Shown piece after piece: positions 1-13,100 of a DNA stretch of 48,014 nucleotides. This DNA comes from Nanobdellota archaeon (lineage in GTDB: Archaea > Nanobdellota > Nanobdellia > Woesearchaeales > UBA583). Made by a program: the position numbers and the translations under genes. The stretch spans positions 1 through 48,014 of the forward strand of contig JAIUMM010000010.1 of the NCBI GenBank assembly GCA_022565615.1, in the 5' to 3' direction. Below the pieces are notes generated by a model. The model was given only the letters and a program-made list of their open reading frames with translations. It made no database searches and was not told the DNA's origin. Numbering within the stretch: position 1 is the stretch's first letter; every line of letters begins with the position of its first letter.

Positions 1-1130
1 ATTCTCTCCTCAATTTTTGTTTTAATACTTTTATATTGAGAATTGAGTGATAAATTATTCTCTAATTCCTCCATATATAACTGAACCATCTTAAATTTAC
101 CCTCTTTTAATTTATTATTAGCCAAATTATAATCTAACTCATAATCATTAACATCAATTCCTCTTGATTTCATTTCTTTAATAATTAATTTAATTTTCTT
201 CAAACTAGTTGTAAATGTTTCATATTTATCTAAATCTTCATCAGATAATTTGTGTGGATTATGAAGAGGAGGTCTAAAATTAATAAACCAAGGTTTACCA
301 CTATTATATTTAGGATTTTGAACCATAGCAACCCCTAAACCTTGTCTTGTAATTCTTTGTGCATACTCAACTCCATATTTTTCTTCTGCTTTATTAATAT
401 CTTCTAAATTTTTAGTATTAAGTTGAATTTCTGTAAGTACATTACCACCAATTGCAGCTTTAAAGTCACTACTTACTTGACTTGCCATAATTAAACCAAT
501 ACCCCACTTTCTAAACTCACGAGCACCTTTTGTTAAAGCTCCATAACCTTTTCCTTCACAAGTTGGATCTAGTAATCTATGAACTTCATCAAATACACAT
601 AGCAACTTCAAATCTGGACTCTCTTCCCATCCTTTATTAAATATAGATTTAATAATTTTAGCAGTTGCTTCATCATAATCTTGTGTACTTAAATGAGCTA
701 AATTAAATACAGTAATCTCACCTGGCTTTAAATATTCATCAAAGTCTAATTCAAAGTCTGAAGTTTTTGGAGTAAATATTAGTCCCCTATAACTTCTAGC
801 ACTATCAGCACTTAAACCAAATTTAGGATAATATTCTAAAATATTTTTATCCTTTAGAGCTGATAAAAATCCTGTCCACTGGCTAGTTGGATCAAATACA
901 ACTACAGGTATTTTATTATTTAGAGCCTCTTCAACAAGAATACTTGCACTTACACTCTTACCACTTCCAGTACTTCCTGCAACTAAAGCATGAGTATTTA
1001 GATCTTTTGAATCAATAAATGCTTTTCTACTTTTAGTACCAGCAACAATTCCAACATTAAATAATATTGTATCTGTCTCTCTTCCTGGTAAATCTGATAG
1101 TTTAGGTACAATATATCTACTAGTTGCTTT
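1..1130 (-). other. HerA/FtsK-like P-loop ATPase domain (cytoplasmic end of giant protein)
   Basis: After the membrane helix and a short basic linker (AKKKATSRY) comes a P-loop domain: HALVAGSTGSGKSVSA (Walker A, about 950-985), PVVVFDPTSQWTGF (about 870-910), CVFDEVHRLLD (Walker B with the catalytic acidic pair at 585-590), then FRKWGIGLIMASQ (sensor-like strand ending in Gln, about 480-515). This order matches the HerA/DUF87 branch of the FtsK-HerA superfamily, hexameric ATPases that move DNA or protein. The segment nearest the left edge is charged and helical, perhaps close to the C terminus. The substrate cannot be read from the sequence. Confidence 0.8.
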
Positions 1131-4100
1131 CTTCTTAGCAATATATGTATATACACCATATCCAACAACTCCTGCAATTAGGAGCAATAATAAAATACTC
1201 AATGTCACTGCAAACCAAGTTGATTTATAAAATGGATTTTTAATTGAAACTAATGTTGATGCACTAGACACAACCCCTCTATATTCAGCTTCAACTCTAA
1301 GTAAATATTCTCCTTCATTTAACAACATATCTTCTCTACTAGCATTTCTTGAAATTAAAGCATCTACAAATCCTCTATTTGAAATATATGTATTAAGAAC
1401 TTCCAATTTACTATTTCCTTCTACATTTGAATTATTAATTTCTAATTCTAAATCTTTAAGTAAATTTTCAAGTAAATCTTGAACTCTTAGTGTCATATTA
1501 ACACTTGTAGGATTAGTAAACATAATAGTTCTAATTTCTTCAATAAAACTTTGGTTTAAAGCCTCAAGTTCATTTGTTGATACATTAAATGGTGTTAAAC
1601 TATATCTAATAATAATCTCTTCATTATTTACCCACTCATTTTCTAAATTAATTAATGCATTAATACTCTCATCTCTTTGAATTCTATTACTACTCATATC
1701 AATATCAATATTAAATATAAAGTCTGAATTATCCAATATTCTCAATACACCTGGCAACTCTTGCTCCAAGTAATTTTGTGGTTTTACAACAATTCTATGA
1801 GACATAGATTGAGTTTGTGCATTTTGAGGAATTCTAATCCAAACTGGAATCTCAACTCTCTCAAACGAATTTAATGTTAAATTTATAGATTCAAACTCTG
1901 TAAATTCTAAAATACCACCATTTAAAGATAATTCTAATGGTATTTGTTCTTGTTGTCTACTTGTAATTGTAATTACAGCCCTTACTTCATCTCCTCTAGG
2001 TATTGATACAAAATCAAGTACTCCAATATCTACTTCATAATTTACTACATAACAATCTTGAGGACATGTAAAAGGATTTTGACCAGGTTCACATATATTA
2101 TTCCCACATACAGCCGATGTTGAATCTATAATTTGAGTCTCATTATCTCTTCCTGTATCAATATCTTCATCTTCTTGACCTACTGAAGTTTCATCATCTT
2201 CTTGAACTTCTTCAACAGTAGAATCTTCCTCTTCAATAGGAGGAGCTGGTGAACTAGCACCACCTCCACCTCCACCCCCACCACCTGATGAAGGAGGAGG
2301 AGTTGGAGGCGTTACTTCATCTTCTGTACTATCTAAATCTTCTTCAACTACTATAAATGTAGATGTTGAATTAGAAATTCCTCTAATTCTAAATATTTCT
2401 GCAAAATTTTCAAATGATTCTATTTTTTCCCAATCTTGAGACTCACAACTTGAGGCATTATCACTAGCACATCTCATTATAATAAAGTTATCTAAATTAT
2501 ACTCATACCCATTTAAATCATTAGTCAGTATATCACTATAATTAAATGTTAATTGAACTGAACTAAATGAAGACACATTTGTAGTTACACTAATAGCAGC
2601 AAATGCTCCTTCAAACTCTGAAGAATCTCCTAAATTTCTTGGAAGTACAATTCTATCTAAAGGTAAATTTAAACTTTGAAGAGGGACTGATACAAATTGA
2701 ATTGGATTAATCACTTCACTAATGTTAGTAGCATTATTAAACTCTGGATTAAATATAACTTCACTATACTCAATTTGAACATTAGTTTTAGTTGGAGTAC
2801 TTAAAGATTCAACATTAAATACTAAATCATAAGGAGTATTTTCTGAAATAATAATTGAATTTAATTCTTCATCTTCAAATGTTATTGCTTTAATTGTGTT
2901 TGTATTTTCATCAACTTCAAGTTGAGCTCCACTTGATGTTTGAATTGTTGAATTAACTCTTACTTGACTATTATTTTGAGCAAATCTTGAACGTAACTCT
3001 ATTAATGAACCAACCTCAAAAGAAGAAGATTGAATACTTCTAAGTCCACTTGAATCATTTGCAACTATAACTGCTACATGAGCTCCATTTTGAGTTAAAT
3101 TTGAAATAATTCCTGAATAATTTTGTGTTGAATTTTCAATCAACTGAGTGCTTTGATGTGAATCTAATATTCTAAATTCTAAATTAGTCTCAAGTGAAAT
3201 ATTCCCACTTGAATTAATATTTACCTCTATCTCTCCAACATTATACACTGAATCAAATACTAATGGTGCAATATTTCTTGAAGTGAAATTTAAGTTGTAT
3301 CTAAGAGCTAAATTCTCAACTCCTACACTTCCTGCTCCTTCAAATGAAATTCTAATTGGAACAATACATGTTTCAACTAAGTCTGTATTCAATATAGGAT
3401 TATTCATATTCAAATTTACGAATTTATTTGAATAATCAAAGTATGACCTAAATTCTGGATAATTTACAGCACAATTTCTTCTAATGTATCTATTTAATGA
3501 ATTTTCAAATCCAACTCTATATGATGAATTAGAAATTTGAGATTCTAAAATTTCAGCATTAATTATTGTTAAGAGTGGTCCTTCTCTTGAGTCAAGTCCA
3601 ATATCTACTAATACATTTCTTGGGAAGAAACTTCCAAACTCTTTAAAGTTTACAACATTCCAATTAGAATCATTTGAGCTAATTAATTGACTAATTTGAG
3701 TTGAATTTTCAAATTCTAACATAAATACTTCATCCTGAGTTGACACAACTATTGAAGTTGTATTATCAATATTAGTAATTCCAAATCCTCTAAGTCTTAC
3801 TCTATCATTTGAAATAAATGACTCATTTAGTAATAATGATTTAATTTCAATTCTACCAAGTACTTCTAAACTATCTTGAGTTAAATTACTTATAATTAAT
3901 TCTCCTCTAATATGGTCTTGAATAACAATGAGTTCTTCACCAAATAAGTTAACTACTTCAATTTGAGAAATTGAAGTTGAATTCAAATTTTCATCAAACT
4001 CGATAGTTGAATTAAATTCTAAAAGTCCTGTAGTTATATTATTTTTAAACATAATAACTTCTCTATTAATAATATCAAATCCTACAACTGATTCATTAAA

Positions 4101-7100
4101 TATTGAAATAAATCTAATTGGTTGCACAGTATCTACTACTTGAATTGGATTAATATTACCATTTATAGTATTTATTTCAACAACTTCAATTGAATCACTA
4201 TTTGGAGTTAATAAGTAGTAATTTGAATTCAAAGTTGCTACATCAAATACTCTTCCAAGAGTTGGATTTAAATATGAACTTAATAATTCAATTTCAGAAC
4301 TATAATCATTTGAATTTAATGAAAGTATTTCTAATGAAGCAGAATTTGATCTCATAAATAGCAGATTATTTAATGAGATAATATTTCTAATTGAATCTAA
4401 TTCTAAATTCTCAACTCTATTTTCAATAAATGATAATAATTCAAAAGTTTGATTTTGAATTGAGTAATTAAATAGATAGACTCCTAAATTTTGAGTATCA
4501 GATACTACAAATTGAATTGAATTACTATCTGAGTTTATTATTGATATTGAATTGATATCTCTAAATATTTGTGAATTATTAAATCCTGTAATTCTAAATC
4601 CTGCATCAATAAATCTTGAATTAAGAGGAACTTCTACATAATAAATCTCATCATTAGAAGATTGATTAATACTATTTGTATTAATAAATGAATTAATCAG
4701 TCCTAAATTTGAATTTTTAAATAATTCAAAATTTTCAACTGAAATTGAAATTTGGGAATAATTGTTGCTTGAAATACTTTCATTTTCTAAAACTTCTTCA
4801 TATGTAATATTTACAGGAATTACTAAATCTTCAACTATAAATTCAAATCCAAATTTACTATTATAAATAATAGATTCTAATGAACCAACATCAATTGTAA
4901 TATTTTGAGTAGTTAAAGAATTACTATTAATTTGTATTGTTTGTGTAATTATATCTCTACTTACTTGTAAGGCTGGTCCATAATATACTATACTATTTAC
5001 AACATTAATATTATCACTAATATTTGAAATTACAGTTCTGTTAATAGTTCCATTTTCAATTCCAACAGTGGTTGAGTGAATTCTTGGAGGCATTATATCT
5101 TGATATTCAATGATATTACTTACATTTACAACCTTTGAACCAACTACTTTTGTTGAATTAAATTCTAAATCACTAATTGATAATAAACCTACTAGCTCAA
5201 CAGTAATTGGATTAAATGGAACTAGTGGGAGATTACAACTAGTTGTAAATAACTGAGTTACATTTTCAAACTCATCTTGTGAATTTGTACAACCAAATAA
5301 TTGGGAATTTTTATTATTTAATAACTCATATGGTAATAATTCTTCATATAATTGAACATTTGTAATATAGAATTCTACATTATTTGAAAGTTCTAAATTA
5401 TACATACTTGAATTAATAATTGAAGTATATTCAACTAAAATTTCATCTCCTCCGTTAGCATTACTAATAGTTGGCATTGAGTTAATTGAATTAAATTCAA
5501 AGTTATAATCAATAAATCTTACATTAAGAGGAATTATATATTTATCCCCACCTCCATTTACTGATATTTCAATAACTCCTGTTACATTATCAATATCTTG
5601 AGTTGAATTAATTTGTGAGTAATTCACAAATTGATTCTCAATAGTACTATTTAACATTGAAGTTGCAAAGACAATTTCTTCTTGAGTAAATGAATCTAGT
5701 AATAATGATGTTGAATTTGTAAGAGTGCCTAAATTACTAGTTGTAAATCCAAATAAATAATTTTCAAGAGATAAATTTTCATTTAATAATTCTTCTTCTA
5801 TATTAACTGAATTAATATGAGTTAATTTTACACTCACATCTAACTCTAAACTTGTAAGTCTTTCATTAAAAATTGAAAGAGTATCAATTTCATACACTGA
5901 GTTTCTAATTGCAAATACATCAATTTCATCAATATTTACTGAAAATGCTGTAACAGCTGAATTTGAATCTTGTCTATCTTCATCTTCTCCTAAATCTAAA
6001 TCCGCATCATCTTGAGCATCTTCATCATTGATATCAAATAATCTGATAATTACTTCATCAATATTCTCACTAGTATAATAATACTCAAAATCTTCAATTA
6101 AACAACTTACTTTATAATATCCATTTCTTGGAGCATTCCATGAAAATTCAGAATTTCCATTAATTGAAATTGGATTTTGTAATGTGTATACATTATCAAG
6201 ATTTACTTGTGTTGATACTTCATTAGTACCTTCATTTTCAATTATAATATCTAAATAAATAATATTGCTCAAGTCAATAGTTGTAATATTATCAAGTTCA
6301 ATTTGAAACTCTCTAAATCCATTTAAAGAATTAAATGGTTCTAAATTATTATTGTAAGTTCCAAAATTCCAAGTTTGACTTAGTATACCATCAAATAGTT
6401 CTAAACTTATATTTAATTGGGAAGAATTTTCATTTAAGAAAAATCCTAAAACATCAAAGTTATCTAAACTAAATGAACCACCTGCAACTTTAAACCTAAC
6501 TCTAAACTCTTCACTTTGATTTAAAGATGAAATTACTTCTAATGAATGTGAATTTCCTGAAAGAGGAACTGTAAAATTACTTCTAGTTCCGTTTGAACCT
6601 AATACATGCCACCCATTAACTAAACCATAATTTACATCAAATTCGTCCTCTTGACTTAAATTTAATGGTAAATTCTCCATATCTCCATACATTGAACTAT
6701 CTATTGTTTGAGAGGAATAAAATATTTCAAAATCTCCTAATATTACTGAATAAATATCTTGATTTCTTGACAATGTTAATTCATTAATATTTAAACTTGA
6801 GTTTGGACTTAGACTAGATGTTTCAATTTGAATTTGATTAAAGATAATTCCTGACAAATTAATTGATTGATTAACAGGAGGATTTGAAATATTTAATACA
6901 GTAACTAAATCATTTACTAACACTACATTGTAATTCATATTTGAAATATTTGTAATATTAAATTCTAAATTATCATATTGATATCTTAAATTTTCTAAAT
7001 TATATGAAACTGAATTATTACCTGATATAAATATAGTATTATTTTCAATATTAATATTTGATGGTATTGACACTTGAGGTTCATTAATCACACTAATAGT

Positions 7101-10100
7101 TCTATTTTGAGAAGAAACTCTTGTCTCATTATTTCCTCTTAATTCTAATGTTGGTGTAAATACAGGATATCTACTTTGAACAAACATATTTTGAGTAGAT
7201 TCTAATGTAAATCTACCTGAATCAGTTTCAATTATTTCACACATTGTATCAACTAATTCATTATTTGGGAAATCAATTACAATGTTATTCATAGGACTTC
7301 TCCAAATTGGTTCAACTGGAACAAATATCGAAATAATGAAATCAAGTGTTGTTTGATTGTAAAACTCTTTATCTGAAATTATTCTAAATTGTTGAACTCC
7401 TCTTTCAAATGAAGTATTTGGATTAAATTCAAATTCACATTGACCTGAACTATTTGTAGTACAAGTTGAAATAATAGTCTGTGGTAATACTGAAGTAAAG
7501 TTTAAGTTATCAATATAAACTAAACTTAAAGTAGCATTCTCAACAAATGATGTTTGAGCAATTAATTGAGGTGTAATTATAGTTGAAAAGTTTCTATTTT
7601 CACTAATTGCTCTATTTTCAGTTTCATCTCTATAAACTACTTCATTTGATAAGTTTATATTTAAATTAGTAAGTTCTGTTAAATTAAATTCTATTTGAGA
7701 AACATTATTATCATTGTTTCCACCATTTGATTCATAGTACATAGATAACATATCTTGAATTGAACACTCAAGAGTATATTCACCTAATTCAAACACTGTA
7801 CTATTTGACAAATTAAATGTACTTTGAGCAAATCCTGTATTACTTGTATTTTCAACTTGTGAGAGTAATTGAGTTCCATTGTTACTGAATAATGTAAATG
7901 TTACTAAATAATTTTCTAGTTCCTCACTTGTAATTTGATCAATAACTAGACAACTTACCTCTAAATTTTCAAATCTATTTAATGTTGTTTGAAGAGAAGA
8001 ATCAATTGTTTGAATTCTTGAATAACTTCTAATTTCAATGAAATTCGTTTGATTTGAAGAGATGTAATTATCTTTAGTTGAAGTTAAACTTACTCCATAT
8101 TCTCCAAGTGTAAAGTTATTTGCAATATTATACACAAATGGATTTGAAACTCCTAAATCAATTCCAGTAAATATAACATCCTCAAAATGAGGCCCTGAGA
8201 TATTCCACAATGAAAATGTTGAAATGTTTTGAGTATATACATCACTTACATTTGCAAATAATTCTAATGAATTTCCTCTATAATAGATGTCATTTTCTTG
8301 AGGACTTATAATCTCAACTTCTAATTCTTCAATAATTGTTATATTTTGAACTAATTCATTAATAATAGGTTCATAAAATCTACTATCTTCTTCAATTCTT
8401 ACAATAAATTGATTCTCTCCTACACTATATAAATTGTCAACTCTAATTATTACTTCACAATTTCCAAATGAATCTGTTAGAGTTTGATTAATTAAGAACT
8501 CAACTGAGTTAAACCTATTATACCAACTACAAGTATAATTCTCAACTCCTAGTGAATCAACTTGACTAATAATTGATGCATTTAACATAATTTGTGAATC
8601 ATTTCTTTGTGTTACTGTTGTATTTGTATTTATTGAGTTCAAATCAACTTTATCCCAAATTTGAGCACCTGTTGAAATAAATAAATAAGGTCCTGAACTT
8701 GTAAATTGAAGTTCTAATGAGAAATTTTGATTTCCTCTTTCATAAATTGATGAATTGATATTAAATGTATTAACTCTTGCTCTTTGTTGAGCATCTGAAA
8801 TTATTGAACCATCATAGTACCACCTCAAATAATCTAAATCTGAACTATAATCAATCTCAAGTCCATTTTCTTGGATTACAACTTCTAGTGTCCCAGTTTC
8901 ATTTCTATAATACCTAGTTATAGAATTTGGATTAATTATAACTACATCAAAATCTCCCTCAACTTCTACAATACTTTGTTGTTGATTTGAATTGATAAAG
9001 AATTGCTGAGTTGCATTTGAAATAACTGTGAAATTACCAAGAGTTGCAACATTTGGATTAAATACAAACTCACATTCTCCTGATGAATTAGTAATACACT
9101 CTCCAATTTTTTCAAGTGAGAGTGAAGGAGTTGCATTTGAATAAAATTCAACTAACCCATCAACTACAGGATTCATATTTTCATCTATAAGTGTTGAGAC
9201 AAATGTCGTATTATATGGCTCTTGAGTATCGTAAAATGAAATAGGTCCTAAATTCTGAGTTCTTAAAGTACTTAATGTTAATTCTCCTAAAATTGTTAAA
9301 TTTACAATACTTTGATTAATTAAAGCCACTCTAAAATTAGGTAAATCACTCTCAATATCCATTCTAAACTCATAAATTCCTGGAGAGTCAAATCTTAAAT
9401 CAATTAGATTTTCTACCATTCCTCCAATTTGTGAGACTGAAGAGTTAAACTCTTGACTTTGATTATATGTTGTATTAATTGGGGTAAGGGTAAACTCATA
9501 AGGATAGTTCTCAATTCCTAAACTATTAGTTAAATTACTCTCAATTCTATGAATAAGTGTAAATTGGGAAAGTTCTCTTAAAATTTCTTGAGTTGCATTA
9601 ATTGGATTAATCCTTTCTAAGTTAATATACTCATATACTGAAATATCAAATGAAATATTATTTTCACAATCTTGTATTGAACATAATGAATTTGATAAGT
9701 CTGTTACAATTTCTCCTATATAAAATCCTCTTGAAGTTGCATTAATTAATACTTCAACCACTTGTGAGTTTGAGGTATTTATTAAACCAATATTTGAAGG
9801 ATTAAATGTAAACCAACTACTTGAAATTCCTTGAATATTAAATTCTACATTTTGAAGAGGAATATTTCCAACATTTACAACTCTAAATTGTCCTAGCAAT
9901 TCTTCTTTTGTAAATGTTAAATTTGTACTATTACTAATAGTTATATTGGATAGTTCATACATTAAATTAGGAGCTACATTTAATTGTACATCTCTTCTAA
10001 TATTTCCTCCAGTTAAATCATCAGGATTGTCCCACCTTCCAAATGTATTAATTGTCTTAATTCCATCTTGTGCATTTGGAGTTATAATAATCTCAACATC

Positions 10101-13100
10101 AATTTCACAAATTTCACCTGCTCTAATTAAACCACAGTTAAATCTATTATTTGTTAAATTAGTTAAAATTCCAGTTGGAACTCTTACTTCAATTTCAGTA
10201 TTTCTCATTGAAACATCTTGGATATTTTCAAGACTTACTGTTACAAATCTGGAAACATTGTTATATATTGATACATTTTCAACTAAAGAAGTATTAGTAA
10301 TTGTTGCATTAATTCTTCCTTGAGTTGTAGGAATTGATTCAAACACATCTACATCTAATCTTTGGTTTGTAGCATCATAAATATTTACTGCCCAAACTGT
10401 TACATTATAAAATCCTGATGAAGATGGCATATGAGTTATATATCCAATATAATTTTGAGCTCCATCAATTGAAAAATCTGAAATTGACATATTATAAACA
10501 ATATTTTCATCTGATGAATTTAAAGTAACTCTTACTGAGTCTGCTCCTTCTTTTAAACCTGATAAAATTGTCATATTAATAGTTAGATTAACGCTCCCAT
10601 AATTCATTTCTACTTGTGAAATATTTGATGTTGTTTCAAATAAAATTGGAATATCTTCAATAATAGTCATTGGAAATTCTCTTGTAAAAGTATTATTTGC
10701 TCTATCAACTGCAGTAATATTGAAAAAATGATCCTGGAAAGGAGATGGACCTTCAACTTGACAATCAAGATCTAGAGGAGTAGTTGTAATTGAATATGTT
10801 ATATTATTTGTAATTGTATCAAATTCAACTTCGTCATTTGAACAAGATGAAGTCATAAATACTCTTTGAATTCCAATTACATTATCACTTGCATTAACTT
10901 CCCAACTAAAGTTAAATTCTTGAACTGCTCTAAAGAAAGGGAAATCTGGAAGACTAGGAGTTAAAATATCAGGCGGATTTACTAACCAACTAGCAACTGT
11001 GAACTGCTCAAGTCCAACTTGATCATAATAGTAAGCTCCAGTTAAGTTAGGTGGAATATTATTTAATATGAAATCATAACTTATTGTTTCAAAATTTCCT
11101 GCCCTATCAGTAGCTCTTACATTAAATGTTCTATTTCCATTTTGAGTTAAATCAAATCCTATATCTGTAAATCTTGTAACTACTTGATATAAATTTGAAC
11201 CAATATCAGTCATTACTACATTTGTATTTATGTCATCTCCATACAATATTACACTTTCTAATTGTCCAGGTTCTTCAAAATTATTTTCATCTAAAACTTC
11301 TACTGTAAATGTAAAAGAGTCTCTACTATTGGAAATATTATCTAAGTCTGAATAAGTTAAATCTGATAAAATAGGATCAATATTATCAAATATAATTGGA
11401 GTTGAATCTGAATTCATATTACCCGCAGGATCTACAACACTCACGTTAATATTTCTATTGCCTGCTACATCTGAAACTTCAACTAGTCCACTCCACTGAT
11501 AATAAATTCCATTTTGACCATCATAAAACAATTCTATATTTTCAGCTTCAACAAGTTCAACATTTATTGGATTATCTTCAAGTAAAACTGTAATATTAAT
11601 AGTACTTGGAGATTGAACGTAATCATCTGATAAAATGATATCATGAATTACAGGAGGTGTACTATCAACTGTAATATTTGCACTAATATTTCCAATATTT
11701 CCAGCTTCATCTACTGCATACACTATAACTTCACAAATATCATCTGAAGGACATCCAATGTTATTTGCAGTAGATACTCCTCTAAATATATCTGTAACTC
11801 CAAATCTTGTCAAATTTACTTCTGATGAACTATCTCTTGAAGATACATAAACTCTTTGAATCTCTGTAACAAGTCCATCATCATCTTGAGCTATAACTTC
11901 AAACTCAATTAATGCATTTTGATTAACATAAGTAGTTATTGATCCATTAAATAATAAATTGGTTAGAACTGGGTCAATATTATCAACAACAATTTGAATT
12001 GAAGCATTTCCTGTTAATCCAACTTGATCTTCAAATAAAATAAATATATATTTATCTTCTGAATGTTGAGCTGTTAAAGGAACTTGAATATTTCCAAGAC
12101 ACTGAGTATTTAGTGTTCCAATCATCTCAGCAGTTGCTAAATTAAGAGTTGAAGATGATGAATAATATGCTTCACAACCTGCAATTCCTGCACTACCAAA
12201 AGTAGGATCAGTTACATCAGTTGCAGTTATTTGAAGTTGCTTTCCTGCAAATGTGAAAATATCACTTAACGTTATAGATGTTGCTTCAGGAGGAGTATTA
12301 TCTACATATATTGAAATTGATTGTTCTGCTTCATTACCACTTTCATCTTGAGCAAAAATTGTAAGAGTTGCATCTGCAGAATCTGGAACTAATGAAGAAT
12401 CAATTTGACATCTAAATGTATCAACTTCTCCAACTACTTCTGTCATTGAAAAGTCAACTCCACTCAATTGACATTTAGAATTCGCAGTAACAACGCTTGT
12501 TGCTTCATCTATAATTCTTGCAGTCATATTAAAGATTCCTGTTAATCTTTCATTTGCTGAAGGTTCAATAATTTCAATAATTATAGGAGGATTATTATTT
12601 ACAATATAATCTAAATTTAATTGTGCAAGATTAGGTGTTGATGCAGTATCTTGTGCTCTAATAATAAATGTATTTTCTCCATCATCTAAATCTGATAAAG
12701 TATTTATTGTAAATGTAAATTCATTTCCTGCTTGAGAATATGAAGTTGTTACTCCAGCACTATTTTCAAGAGATATTTGACCTAAATTCAAATTTAAATC
12801 AATTATTTCAACAACTATTTGAGCAGTTCCATTAATAATACTCATTTGAGGGGGTGAAACTAAATTTATTTGAGGAGGTGTATTATCAACTTCAAATTGA
12901 ACTTCAACTGCATCATCTTCATTTCCTGCTAAATCTCTTGCTAAAGCATTAATAAAGTAAATTCCATCATCAAATCCTGTTAAATCAATGTTTCCTGAGT
13001 TATAATTAGGTCCTGTTCCAGTTGCAGTAATATTTGGAGAACAGCCTGATGTATCACTAATACAGTATAATACTTCATCAACTTGAATATTATCTGTTGC

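Noticed and set aside
9946-10323. 125-codon open frame on the plus strand
   Set aside because: It lies opposite the giant gene, and no recognisable domain or ribosome site supports it. The complementary strand reads as continuous surface-protein modules.
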